This document shows, in pieces, positions 43,651 through 53,300 of a DNA stretch of 64,000 nt (position 1 is its first letter; each line of letters starts with the position of its first letter). Source of the DNA: Aestuariivirga litoralis. GTDB taxonomy: Bacteria > Pseudomonadota > Alphaproteobacteria > Rhizobiales > Aestuariivirgaceae. Below the pieces are notes generated by a model, which was not told the origin of the DNA, ran no database searches, and saw nothing but the letters and a program-made list of their open reading frames with translations. Where the stretch lies: NCBI RefSeq assembly GCF_015714715.1, contig NZ_WAHS01000001.1:1860001-1924000 (forward strand), in the 5' to 3' direction. Position numbers and translations under genes: made by a program.

Positions 43651-44523
43651 CTAGGCTCTCTTGTGATGATGCGGCTTGGCCTGCCCTGCCAGCACGCCCT
43701 TGGGCGCAAAGAGCAGCGAGGCGATGTAGATCAGCCCGGCAACGAGGATGACCGAAGGGCCGGTGGCCAGATTGAAATGATAGGAGGCGAGCAAGCCGAC
43801 ATAGCTCGACACGACGCCGATGGTGGCGGCGAGCAGGCACATGGGTTCCAGCCGGTGCACCCAGAAGCGGGCGGAGACGGCGGGCACGATGATCAGGCCC
43901 ACGGCGAGAAGCGTACCCAGCGCCTGAAAGCCGGCAACGAGGTTGAGTGCGACGAGTCCGAGGAACGCGAAATGCGCGTAGCCACCGGATTTGCTCACTG
44001 AGCGCAAGAAAGAAGGATCGAGGCATTCAAGGAACAGCGCGCGCCAGATCACCGCCAGCACCAGCATGGTGACGGTGGCGACAGCACCGATCAGTGCCAT
44101 GGCCTGATCATTCAGCGCCAGCACGCTGCCGAAGAGAATGTGGACAAGATCCACGCTGGTGCCCTTCACCGAGATGAGCAGCACGCCGAAGGCCAGTGAC
44201 ATTAAGTAGAAAGCCGCGAGGCTGGCATCTTCACGCAAGAGCGTGAGGCGCGAGACGGCGCCGGCGAGGAAGGCCACGATCAGGCCCGCGATGAGACCGC
44301 CGAACGTCATCGGCAGGATTTGCAATCCGAACAGCAGGAAGCACACGGCCATGCCGGGCAGGATGGCATGCGACATGCCATCGGCGGCGAGGCTCATCCG
44401 GCGCAGAACGAGGAACACGCCCACCGGGCCTGCGCTGAGCGAGAGCACCACGCTGCCTGCCAATGCGCGGCGCATGAAATCGAAATCCACAAACGGCGCG
44501 ATCAAAAGATCGTAGAGGATCAT
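43651..44523 (-). CDS. znuB: Zinc ABC transporter permease
   Basis: This 290-residue membrane permease of the ABC-3 family has about eight hydrophobic helices. The sequence GVFLVLRRMSLAADGMSHAILPGMAV and the later VHILFGSVLALN are family hallmarks. ATG 44523 overlaps the znuC stop (ATGA at 44520-44523); a GTG at 44532 is a less likely alternative. It forms the transmembrane channel for zinc taken from the binding protein. Confidence 0.92.
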   Translation of the reverse strand: MILYDLLIAPFVDFDFMRRALAGSVVLSLSAGPVGVFLVLRRMSLAADGMSHAILPGMAVCFLLFGLQILPMTFGGLIAGLIVAFLAGAVSRLTLLREDASLAAFYLMSLAFGVLLISVKGTSVDLVHILFGSVLALNDQAMALIGAVATVTMLVLAVIWRALFLECLDPSFLRSVSKSGGYAHFAFLGLVALNLVAGFQALGTLLAVGLIIVPAVSARFWVHRLEPMCLLAATIGVVSSYVGLLASYHFNLATGPSVILVAGLIYIASLLFAPKGVLAGQAKPHHHKRA

Positions 44524-45251
44524 GCGGCGCACTCTTCGGCATTGTCATCCCAGGCTTCGGTCATGGTGCGGGCCTGGAGAAGATTCGCGGGAGCGATCAC
44601 ACTTCTTGTATCACCCCAAGCCACCGGTTCACGCGCCATCAGCAAGGTTTCAGGGAAATGCGCCTTGATCAGTTCGAAATCATGCAGCACAGCCAGCACG
44701 GTGCGCTTTTCGTTGTGCCACCGCGCGATGAGCTTCAGGAGATCAGCAGTTGTTTTGCCGTCAATGGCAGTGAAGGGTTCATCGAGCAGAATGAGCTTCG
44801 CGTCCTGTAGCAATACGCGGGCGAAGAGCGCGCGTTGGAATTGGCCGCCGGAAAGCGTTCCGATGTCGCGGCGTTCGAAACCGCGCAGGCCGACATGTTC
44901 CAGCGCGTGATGTACATCGTGGCGGTCAGCGTTAGTGAGTGCTGCGAAATTGCCACGGCGGTGCCAGAGGCCGGATTGTACGAGATCACCCACTGTTGCA
45001 GGGAAGCTGCGGTCAATGTCATGGGCCTGGGGCAGATAGGCAATGTCGCGCGCCGCGCAGCCGCTGCGGGTGATGTGGCCGCCGAGCGGGGAGAGAATGC
45101 CGGCGAGGCCCTTCATTAAGGTGGATTTGCCGGAGCCATTGGGGCCGGCAATCGCCGTCAGCGAACCTGAGGCGAAGGTGCCCTTCAAATGGTGGACGGC
45201 GGGGTGGCCGTCATAACCGAGCGTGACATCGTCGAGCGTGATGGAGGCCAT
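44520..45251 (-). CDS. znuC: Zinc ABC transporter ATP-binding protein
   Basis: This 243-residue ATPase has Walker A GPNGSGKST (residues 36-44), signature LSGGQFQRALFARVLL, Walker B LILLDEPF and the switch His in VLHDFE. It powers zinc import with ZnuB. A strong ribosome binding site (GGAGG) overlaps the end of the small ORF just upstream. The length is normal. Confidence 0.93.
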   Translation of the reverse strand: MASITLDDVTLGYDGHPAVHHLKGTFASGSLTAIAGPNGSGKSTLMKGLAGILSPLGGHITRSGCAARDIAYLPQAHDIDRSFPATVGDLVQSGLWHRRGNFAALTNADRHDVHHALEHVGLRGFERRDIGTLSGGQFQRALFARVLLQDAKLILLDEPFTAIDGKTTADLLKLIARWHNEKRTVLAVLHDFELIKAHFPETLLMAREPVAWGDTRSVIAPANLLQARTMTEAWDDNAEECAA

Positions 45252-45252
45252 G

Positions 45253-45357
45253 TTACCTCCAGGCCAGAAAGAGAATGGCCCAGATCAGGGCCACGGCGAT
45301 GGCGGCGGTGCCGAGGCGCGCACCGATACTCAATTGCCAGAAATTGATTTGCCGCAT
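45253..45357 (-). CDS. 34-residue single-span membrane protein in zur-znu operon
   Basis: Reading the minus strand from ATG 45357 to TAA 45255-45253 gives a 34-residue peptide starting MRQINFWQLSIGARLG. It is followed by a hydrophobic stretch TAAIAVALIWAILFLAW and ends in R. The start follows the zur stop by two bases (TGATCATG), and the stop lies one base before the znuC ATG with its GGAGG inside the peptide's last codons. Such tight placing and one clear membrane segment suggest a real microprotein, perhaps an accessory subunit of the transporter. A leader-peptide role cannot be excluded. Confidence 0.6.
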   Translation of the reverse strand: MRQINFWQLSIGARLGTAAIAVALIWAILFLAWR

Positions 45358-45359
45358 GA

Positions 45360-45761
45360 TCAAGCGCCCTTCTGCAGGCACTTCTGGCATTTGCCAGAAA
45401 TCTCGACATTGGTGGCTTCAATGACAAAGCCAGGCGGGCGGTGGCGCGCGGCGCGTTCAAGGCTGCCCGCATCAAATTCCGAAACCGTGCCGCAGCCGGT
45501 GCAAACCAGAAAGCCAGGTGGTGTTCCATCATGCGCGCAACGGCAGGGCACGAAGGCGTTGAGCGAAGCCACCTTGTGCACTTCGCCCTGTTTCATCAGG
45601 CGCTCCAGCGCACGGTAGACCTGCACGGGCGCCTTGAATTTTGCAGCCGGGCCGTGCGCCTGAAGTTGGTGCATCAGGTCATAGGCCGAGAGTGGCTTCT
45701 TTGATGAGGTGAGAACCTTGCTCACTTCCAGATCGCTCTTGCGGGTATTGTCTGCGTTCAT
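45360..45761 (-). CDS. zur: Zinc uptake regulator, Fur family
   Basis: This 133-residue Fur-family repressor has a winged helix with APVQVYRALERLMKQG and a metal-binding C-terminal part. Two Cys pairs (C87/C90 in CTGC and C125/C128 in CQKC) make the structural zinc site, and CRCAHD lies in the regulatory region. With Zn2+ bound it represses zinc uptake. A Zur box lies 13 bp before ATG 45761, so it is self-regulated along with smORF-znuCBA. It is the first gene of that operon. Confidence 0.92.
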   Translation of the reverse strand: MNADNTRKSDLEVSKVLTSSKKPLSAYDLMHQLQAHGPAAKFKAPVQVYRALERLMKQGEVHKVASLNAFVPCRCAHDGTPPGFLVCTGCGTVSEFDAGSLERAARHRPPGFVIEATNVEISGKCQKCLQKGA

Positions 45762-45774
45762 GATCGGCACTCAT

Positions 45775-45791
45775 ATGTTATAACATAACAT
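45775..45791. promoter_or_regulatory. Zur box
   Basis: ATGTTAT and ATAACAT form seven-base inverted arms around AAC. Both the sequence (TGTTAT-N-ATAACA core) and its place directly before zur match the Zur operator known from alphaproteobacteria. It would repress the zur-znu operon when zinc is sufficient; the divergent UDP-xylose synthase gene starts 106 bp away and could also be touched. Confidence 0.9.
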
Positions 45792-45896
45792 TGGTCAACC
45801 CCCGGATTTGTGACAAATCGGCAAGGCCATGCCTATTCCTTCGCAGTGCAACACGCGCTATGGCTCGTGGCGAAACAAATCAGGACTGACTGAACG

Positions 45897-46853
45897 ATGG
45901 TTACAAGCACCGGCAAAAAGGCGTTGGTCACAGGGGCGGCGGGATTTCTCGGCTCGCATCTGGTGGACAAGCTGCTGGGCGATGGCTGGCAGGTGACCGG
46001 GCTGGACAATCTGCAGACCGGCGCGATGCAGAACCTGGCTCACCTTTCCGGCAATGCCAAGTTCAACTTCATCAAGCATGATGTGACTGAACCTGCCGAG
46101 ATTGAAACCGATATGATTTTCAACCTGGCTTGCCCCGCTTCGCCTCCGGCCTATCAGGCTGATCCGATCCGCACGCTGAAGACTTCCGTTCTCGGTGCAA
46201 TGCATTTTCTCGAACTGGCCGCGCGACAGAAGGCAATTTTCGTGCAGGCTTCGACCAGCGAAGTTTATGGCGACCCCTTGGTGCATCCGCAGCGCGAAGA
46301 TTATTGGGGCCATGTGAACCCGATCGGCATCCGCTCTTGCTATGATGAAGGCAAGCGCGCGGCGGAGACGCTGTGCTTTGACTATCGCCGCAAGGAAAAT
46401 GTCGATGTGAAGGTGGCGCGCATCTTCAATACCTATGGCCCGCGCATGGACCCCAATGACGGGCGGGTGGTGTCCAATTTCATCGTGCAGGCGCTGAAAG
46501 GTGAACCGATCACCGTTTATGGCGATGGGCTGCAGACGCGCTCGTTCTGTTTTGTGGATGACCTGATTGGCGCCATCCATGGCTTGAGCAAGTTGCCGCC
46601 GGGTGAAGCGGGCCCAGTGAATATCGGCAATCCGGGCGAGTTCACCATGCTGGAACTGGCCGAGCAGGTGCTGGCGCTTACTGGCTCAAAATCCAGGCTC
46701 ATCTACAACCCGCTGCCGCAGGATGACCCGAAGCAGCGCAAACCCGATATCAGCCGCGCGCAGGCACTGATGGGCTGGGAGCCGAAGGTTGGGCTGCATG
46801 AAGGTCTGCAGAAGACGATTGCCTATTTCAGCCAGCGGCTGAAGGCGGCCTGA
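45897..46853 (+). CDS. uxs: UDP-glucuronate decarboxylase (UDP-xylose synthase)
   Basis: This 318-residue extended SDR has NAD-binding GAAGFLGSH (residues 13-21) and the catalytic Y149-x3-K153 in [13 protein letters not shown]. The fingerprint of UDP-xylose synthase is present: [45 protein letters not shown] and [20 protein letters not shown]. It makes UDP-xylose from UDP-glucuronate. The next gene on the opposite strand is UDP-glucose dehydrogenase, its substrate supplier, with a three-base gap between the stops. The promoter is in the 135 bp after the zur region. Confidence 0.93.
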   Translation: MVTSTGKKALVTGAAGFLGSHLVDKLLGDGWQVTGLDNLQTGAMQNLAHLSGNAKFNFIKHDVTEPAEIETDMIFNLACPASPPAYQADPIRTLKTSVLGAMHFLELAARQKAIFVQASTSEVYGDPLVHPQREDYWGHVNPIGIRSCYDEGKRAAETLCFDYRRKENVDVKVARIFNTYGPRMDPNDGRVVSNFIVQALKGEPITVYGDGLQTRSFCFVDDLIGAIHGLSKLPPGEAGPVNIGNPGEFTMLELAEQVLALTGSKSRLIYNPLPQDDPKQRKPDISRAQALMGWEPKVGLHEGLQKTIAYFSQRLKAA

Positions 46854-46856
46854 AAC

Positions 46857-48257
46857 TCAAGCGCTGTGGATCTTGAGCTTGCTCTTGGCGAGCTTGGCCT
46901 TCACTTCTGATTCCAGCGAGGGGAACGGCAGCACATCCGGCCTTTCCTGCTCATCTTCATCGTGGCCACGACCGACGCTGTAGAGGCTCACACCGGCTGC
47001 GGCAAAACTTTCCACTGAGAACGTGTGACGGAAATCAAACACCAGCGGCTGGCGCATCGTGGATTTGAAATCGCTGGGGCCGAGTGTCCTGAATTCCGGC
47101 CATTCCGTCAGGATTAAAGCGGCATCAGCGCCATGCAGCGCAGATTGCACATCCTTGGAAAATTCAGTCTCTGTCAGCAAGGGCCTGGCCTGTTCGAAGG
47201 CCTTGGGGTCGAACGCCGCAATCTTGGCACCACGCGCTTCAAGGGCCGGAATGATCGAGAGGGCCGGGGCTTCGCGCATGTCATCAGTGCCGGCCTTGAA
47301 GGCCAGGCCGAGGATTGCAATGCGCTTGCCCACAAGGCTGCCGCCCAAGGCTTCTGCGACCTTGGTGGCCACATTGGCTTTTCGCGCTTCGTTGGAGGCG
47401 ATGGTGGCTTCCACCAATTGCATCGGGCTTCCGGCTTTCGACGCGGATGCCGCCAGCGCCGCCGTATCCTTGGGGAAACAAGAACCGCCATAGCCAGGGC
47501 CTGCCTGCAGGAAGCGGTTGCCGATGCGCGGATCAAGACCCATGCCTTGCGCCACTTCGGCCACATCACCATTCACGGCTTCGCACAGATCGGCCATTTC
47601 GTTGATGAAGGCTACTTTCATGGCGAGGAAGGCGTTGGCGGCGTATTTGATCAGCTCGCTGTTGCGGCGGCGGGTGAAGAGCAGAGGAATATCGCCCATC
47701 GGGGCATAGATCGCCGTCATCACGCTTCTGGCACGGTCGTTTTCGAGGCCGATGACCACCCGGTCGGGCTGCATGAAATCCTGAATGGCGGCACCTTCGC
47801 GCAGGAATTCCGGATTGGATATCACGGCAAATTCAACGCCGGGATTTTCGCGCGCGACAAGCGCCTCCAGTGCATCACCCGTGCCCACTGGCACAGTTGA
47901 TTTGGTGATGATGGTGAGGAAGCCCTTGGCATTGCGCGCCACTTCGGCGGCGGCGGCATTGAGATAAGTGAGGTTGGCGCTGCCATCTTCGCTTTGCGGC
48001 GTGCCGACGGCGAGGAACACAGCGCTGGCACCCTGCATCGCTTCGGCCACATTGGTGGTGAAGTGGATGCGGCCGGCATTGATGTTGGTTTCGAGAAGTT
48101 CTTCCAGGCCCGGTTCATAAATCGGGGACACTGATTTCTTAAGGGCTTCGATGCGCGCTGCATTGGTGTCAACACAAGTGATGTGATGGCCCAGCTCCGC
48201 TAGGCAGGTGCCTGTGACGAGGCCCACATATCCACAGCCAATAACAGTAATGCGCAA
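46857..48257 (-). CDS. ugd: UDP-glucose 6-dehydrogenase
   Basis: This 466-residue enzyme oxidises UDP-glucose to UDP-glucuronate with two NAD+. Motifs: GCGYVGLVTGTCLAELGH (NAD fold), TKSTVPVGTGD, NPEFLREGAAIQDF, and the catalytic C260 in GPGYGGSCFPKDT. An acidic linker (SVGRGHDEDEQERPD) and a basic tail extend the C-terminus. It is the third gene of the operon repeat protein-GT41-ugd, two bases after the glycosyltransferase stop. Together with the convergent uxs it gives UDP-glucuronate and UDP-xylose. Confidence 0.95.
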   Translation of the reverse strand: MRITVIGCGYVGLVTGTCLAELGHHITCVDTNAARIEALKKSVSPIYEPGLEELLETNINAGRIHFTTNVAEAMQGASAVFLAVGTPQSEDGSANLTYLNAAAAEVARNAKGFLTIITKSTVPVGTGDALEALVARENPGVEFAVISNPEFLREGAAIQDFMQPDRVVIGLENDRARSVMTAIYAPMGDIPLLFTRRRNSELIKYAANAFLAMKVAFINEMADLCEAVNGDVAEVAQGMGLDPRIGNRFLQAGPGYGGSCFPKDTAALAASASKAGSPMQLVEATIASNEARKANVATKVAEALGGSLVGKRIAILGLAFKAGTDDMREAPALSIIPALEARGAKIAAFDPKAFEQARPLLTETEFSKDVQSALHGADAALILTEWPEFRTLGPSDFKSTMRQPLVFDFRHTFSVESFAAAGVSLYSVGRGHDEDEQERPDVLPFPSLESEVKAKLAKSKLKIHSA

Positions 48258-48259
48258 AG

Positions 48260-50293
48260 TTAAGCTACCCGGCGTTGCTCCAGCGGGGCAGCGGGGGCAG
48301 AATCACCTTTTGCTGCACTTGCGAGAGGATTTGAATCAGGCGTGGTTTCGCCCGTCCAAAGCCGCGAGTCAAGCTGCAGGGGGTAGAAGTCATTCCAGGC
48401 TGCCAGGGCCGCCTGATAGGAGGGTGCGTCAACCGGGCCGGACTGGGCCTGATGTGCGAGTGCAATATCCTCATAGATATCAAGATTGCGCAGATCAGGC
48501 TGGGGAAGATTGCCGGAGGCAAAGTCTTCCCACATCTGGTCGTAGAGGCTTTCGAGGCTGCTGACCAAGAGATTGGTGTCAAACAGCACACACAAGTCAC
48601 GGCTGGCGCGCAGGCGCACTTTGAAGTCCTGCACCTCGCTGGGGTTCAGGCCCAGACGTGTAGCGGTGGCTATATAGGTTGCGAGATCCGGTACGATCAA
48701 TTCCGGCGTGCCGGCGGCGCGCACCAGGCTGGCGCAGACGCGGCTGGCGAAGCTCTGGCCCGGCATGGTGAGCACTGGGGTTCCGACCCACATGGCATCC
48801 GACGAAGTGGTGTGGGCGCCATAGGGGAATGTATCGAGGAACAGATCAGCCAGTTGATAGCGGGCCAGATGCAGCGGGTTGGGGCGCTTGGGCGCAAAGC
48901 ACAAGCGGTTCTCATCAACGCCGAGCTTGGTGGCGATCGCTTTCAGGCGGGCATGGGTTTCAGCGACTGAATCCAGCAGCCACAACACGCTGCCCGGCAC
49001 ATTGCGCAGGATTTCCATCCAGGCGGTGAACAGCGGCTCGGTAATCTTTTGCGTGCCGTTGAGGCAGCAGAACACGAAGCCCTGCTCCGGCAGGTTCTCG
49101 TCCGCGCGCTTGGGCATCTCGGCGGAAATCTTGCGCTTGCGGTCATTGGGTTGATAGACCGGAATGCGCAAAACCTTTTCGGTGAAATAGGCTTCGCTTT
49201 CACGCGGGATCGTCACTTCATCGGCGATCAGATAGTGATGATAGGGAGTGGCCATGCTGCCAGGGAAGCCGTACCAGTTCACTTGGACGGGTGCGGGGCG
49301 GCGTGCGAAGACGGCGGTGCGAGCATCGCGGGTATAGCCGTTGAGATCAATCAGGATGTCGATCTTGGCAGCGTGAATGAGCGCTGCCGCATCATCATCG
49401 CTCATGCCGGTGATGTTGGTCCAGCTGTCAACGCTGTTCTTGATGCGCTGCTTGGTGGCATCATCATGGGCAATGCCACAATAGAAGGCGTGGATTTCAT
49501 AACGCTCGCGGTCATGCAGTTCGAGTGCTTCCGACATGCCGAAGCCCACGGCGTGCTCACGCAGGTCTGACGAAACATAGCCGATGCGCAGCTTTTCAGC
49601 GCGTGGCTGCATGCGATCTTCAAATTTGCCGAAGGATTGCGGCGGGCGCTTCACCAGGGTCTTGGCGTAGGAATAGGCGCGGCCCAATTGCATCACCGCG
49701 TCGTCATACATCACAGACGTAGAGAGTGGCGAAATGTGCTTCAGCAGATCACGCGTGGTAACACCTTCCCAGGCTTCCATCACCGGCCACTTGCATTGCT
49801 TCTGGCGCAGCGCGATCCAGTGCTGCACGACTTCCGGCTGGTCGGGCTTGATGTCGATTGACTGGCGCAGCACGTCTTCAGCCGGTACGTCGAGGTGATT
49901 GCCTTCCAGCACGCGGCCGGCCTGTTGCTGGGCCATCAGCTTGTGGCGGATGTTTTCGCCGGTCACTTCAGGAAGCTTCTTGCTCAGTTCGAGCCATTGC
50001 GAAATGGCCGAGCCGGCCTGGCCGCAATCTTCAAGCAGGCGGCCCAGATTGATATAGGGCGGCAGGAAATCAGGCTTCAGGCGGATGCAATCGCGCATCA
50101 CATTGATGGCGCCAGCGGAGTCGCCATGGCGGGCCATCACTACAGCGTAGTTAAACATGGCGGCATGCAGATGCGGATTATCCGCATTGAAGGCCACCCA
50201 GTTCTTGTAGAGATTGACGGCGCCTGCTCCGTCTCCCCCCTTCTCCAATGACTCAGCTGCTTTGAACAGTTCGACGATAGAAATCTGAGTCAT
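48260..50293 (-). CDS. TPR-containing OGT-like glycosyltransferase (GT41)
   Basis: This 677-residue protein has TPR-like helical repeats in residues 1-160 (AMFNYAVVMARHGDSAGAI, and INLGRLLEDCGQAGSAI), then a GT41 catalytic domain of the OGT/SPINDLY type. Catalytic-domain marks are IGYVSSDLREHAVGF, DLNGYTRDARTAVFARRPAP, the segment FVFCCLNGTQKITEPLF, and FLDTFPYGAHTTSSDAMWVG with QSFASRV. Known GT41 enzymes transfer GlcNAc, fucose or other sugars from nucleotide donors to Ser/Thr in cytoplasmic proteins, and alphaproteobacterial relatives (FlmG) modify flagellins. It lies 18 bp after the Ser/Thr-rich repeat protein gene and two bases before ugd, so the repeat protein is the likely substrate. 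Donor specificity is unknown. Confidence 0.88.
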   Translation of the reverse strand: MTQISIVELFKAAESLEKGGDGAGAVNLYKNWVAFNADNPHLHAAMFNYAVVMARHGDSAGAINVMRDCIRLKPDFLPPYINLGRLLEDCGQAGSAISQWLELSKKLPEVTGENIRHKLMAQQQAGRVLEGNHLDVPAEDVLRQSIDIKPDQPEVVQHWIALRQKQCKWPVMEAWEGVTTRDLLKHISPLSTSVMYDDAVMQLGRAYSYAKTLVKRPPQSFGKFEDRMQPRAEKLRIGYVSSDLREHAVGFGMSEALELHDRERYEIHAFYCGIAHDDATKQRIKNSVDSWTNITGMSDDDAAALIHAAKIDILIDLNGYTRDARTAVFARRPAPVQVNWYGFPGSMATPYHHYLIADEVTIPRESEAYFTEKVLRIPVYQPNDRKRKISAEMPKRADENLPEQGFVFCCLNGTQKITEPLFTAWMEILRNVPGSVLWLLDSVAETHARLKAIATKLGVDENRLCFAPKRPNPLHLARYQLADLFLDTFPYGAHTTSSDAMWVGTPVLTMPGQSFASRVCASLVRAAGTPELIVPDLATYIATATRLGLNPSEVQDFKVRLRASRDLCVLFDTNLLVSSLESLYDQMWEDFASGNLPQPDLRNLDIYEDIALAHQAQSGPVDAPSYQAALAAWNDFYPLQLDSRLWTGETTPDSNPLASAAKGDSAPAAPLEQRRVA

Positions 50294-50311
50294 GGGGCCT
50301 TGCTTGTTTTA

Positions 50312-53300
50312 TCAGGGATTGCTGACGGTGATGAGGGCGGCGATCTGATCGGTGGTCATTGCGCCTACCTGAGTCGAGGTGAACGCACCAGCCTGATCGG
50401 TGGAGAGCGCTGCGATCTGTGCGGTGGTCATCGCCGTAATGGCGGTGGTACTCAGATTGGGCAGGCCGGTCGTGGCGCTCAGAGCCGCAAACTTGGTGGT
50501 GCTCAAGTTGAGGATCTGGACAGCGGTCAGAGCCGAGGCCTGGGCCGTAGTCAGAGCGCCAAATTCGTCGGTGGAGAGCGCGTTCAGGGCCGTGGTCGAG
50601 AGTGCCGTCACCTGGCTTGCAGCGAAGGCGCCGAACTGCGTGGAGGTGAGCGCTCCCGCCGCCGTGGCGGTGAGGCCGGCAACCTGTGCGGTCGAAAGCT
50701 TGGTCGCGTCCAGCGCGTTCAACTGGGTGGTGCCCAGCGTGTTGACCTGGGTGGTGGTCAGCCCCTGGACCTGGACCGTGCTCAAGGCGCCCAGCTGGGT
50801 ATCGGAGAAGTGCGAGAAGGCCGTGGTGGTGAGGGCCGACAGCTGTTTGGTGCTGAGGGCGCCCAACTGTGCCGTGCTCCAGGCCTGCAGGGCGTCCGAG
50901 GCGATGCCGCCGATCGCGGTGGAGGACAGTGCCGCCACCTGTGCGGTGTTGAAGCCCGAAGCCTGTACGGTGGTCAGAGCGCCCACACCGGTTGCGTCCA
51001 GCCCGCCCACTTGGGTGGTCGACAGATTGGTGATGGTGATGGCGTTCAGCTGGGTGGTGCCCAGGCCGTTAAGCTGCGTGGCGGTGAGTCCGCCAAGCTG
51101 CGAGGTGGTGAGAGCGGCAAACTGCGTATCCGAGAAGTCGCCCAGATCCGTGGTCGAGAGGCCGCCGATTTGAGTGGTGGTGAGGGCGGCAAGTTGCGCC
51201 GTGCCCCAGCCCTGGATTTCGTCCGAGCTCAAAGCGCCCACGCCCGCTGCCGTCAGCACGCCGATTTCGGCGGTGGTCAGCGATTGGGCCTGGGTGGTCG
51301 AGAGGGCTTCCAGTGCAACAGTGGTCATGCCCTTGATCTGGGCAGTGGACAGCTTGGTCACATCCAGCGCGTTGAGCTGAGCAGTGGCAAGTCCATTGAG
51401 CTGGGTTGCGGTCAGACCCTGCGTCTGCGCCGTGGTCAAGGCACCCAGCTGGGTATCCGAGAATTTGGCGATGTCGGCGGTGGTGAGTGTTGAAAGCTGC
51501 TTCGTGGTGATGGCGCCCATCTGCGCCGTGCTCCAGGCCTGGAGTTCGTCCGAGGTCAGGGCTTCGAGTGCGCCGGTGGAGAGCAGGCCGATCTGACCGG
51601 TGGTCAGAGCGTTGGCTTGCGTCGTCGAGATGGTGCCGAAGACGGCGGTGGTCATGCCGGTGAGCTGCAGCGTGGACAACTTGGTGATGTCCAGCGCGTT
51701 GAGCTGGGTAGTCGCCAGGCCATTGACCTGCGTGGTGGTCAGGCTCTGGGTCTGCGCCGTGGTCAGGCCGCCCAATTGCGTATCGGAGAAGTGAGCGATG
51801 GCAGAGGTGGTGAGCGCGGAGAGCTGCTTGGTGCTGATCGCACCGAGCTGTGCCGTGCTCCAGGCCTGCACATTGTCCGACGCGATGGCGCCGAGTGCGG
51901 TGGCGCTCAGGGCCGCGATATTGGTGGTCGAGAGACCGGTGGCCTGGGTGGTCGAGAGGTTGCCGATGCCGGTGGCGTTCAGCGCGCCGACCTGCAGGGT
52001 GGAAAGGTTGGTCAGATTGAGTGCCGCCATCTGCGTGCTGCCGATGCCGTTCAGCTGGGCTGCCGTGAGGCCGCGCAGCTGGGTGGAGCTCAAGGCGCCA
52101 AGCTGGGTGTCAGAGAAGTTGGCAAGTGCTGCGGTCGAAAGGCCGGAAAGCTGCTTTGATGACAGGGCAGCCATCTGTGCTGTGCCCCAGCCCTGGAGTT
52201 CATCCGAGTTGAGGGCCTGCAGGTCATCGGTGCTGAGGCTGCTGATCTGCGTGGTGGTCAGCGACTGGCTCTGGGTGGTGGAGAGTGCTCCGAAGGCGGT
52301 GGCCGTCATGCCCTTGATTTGAACCGTAGAGAGCTTGGTGGCGTCGAGCGCGTTGAGCTGGGTGGTGCCCAAGCCGTTCAATTGCGCGGTAGTCAGACCC
52401 TGCACCTGTGCGGTGGTCAAGGCGCCCAATTGCGTATCTGAGAAGTTGGCAATCGCGACGGTGGTGAGTGCCGAGAGCTGCTTGGTGGTGATGGCACCCA
52501 TCTGTGCCGTGCTCCAGGCCTGCACATTGTCAGACGAGAGCGCGCCGAGCGCCGTGGTGGTCAATACTGCGATGTTGGTGGTGGAGAGGCCGGTGGCCTG
52601 GGTGGTGGACAATGCACCGATGCCGGTGGCGTTCAGGCCACTGATTTGTAGGGTGGAAAGGTTGGTGAGGTTCAGGGCGCCCATCTGGGTGGAGCCGAGG
52701 CTGTTGAGCTGACCGGCGGTGAGGCCCTTCAGCTGAGTGGCGCTGAGGCCGCCCAACTGCGTGTCAGAGAAATCCGCAATGTCGGTGGCGTTGAGGCCAG
52801 CGATCTGGCTGGAGGTGAGGGCCGCGAGCTGGGCGGTGCCCCAGCCCTGCAACTCATCCGAGCTCAGGGCGGCAATGTCTGCTGCCGACATCACGCCGAT
52901 CGAAGCGGCGGTGAGCGATTGGGCCTGGGTGGTCGAGAGTGCTTCAACGGCGGTCGCCGTCATGCCCTTGACCTGGACGGTCGAAAGCTTGGTGACATCC
53001 AGCGCGTTAAGCTGAGCCGTGGCCAGTGTGTTGAGCTGGGTGGTGGTGAGCGACTGCGTCTGTGCCGTGGTCAAGGCGCCAAGCTGCGTGTCGGAGAAGT
53101 TGGCGAGCGCGGAGGTGCTCAAGGCAGAAAGCTGCTTGGTGGTGATCGCACCCAACTGCGCCGTGCTCCAGGCCTGCACATTGTCGGACGAAAGAGCGCC
53201 AAGTTCGGTGCTGGTCAGAACGGCGACTTGGCCGGTGGTCAAGGCGCCAACCTGGGTGGACGAAAGCGTGCCGAAGACGGTGGCGGTCATGCCGGTGATT

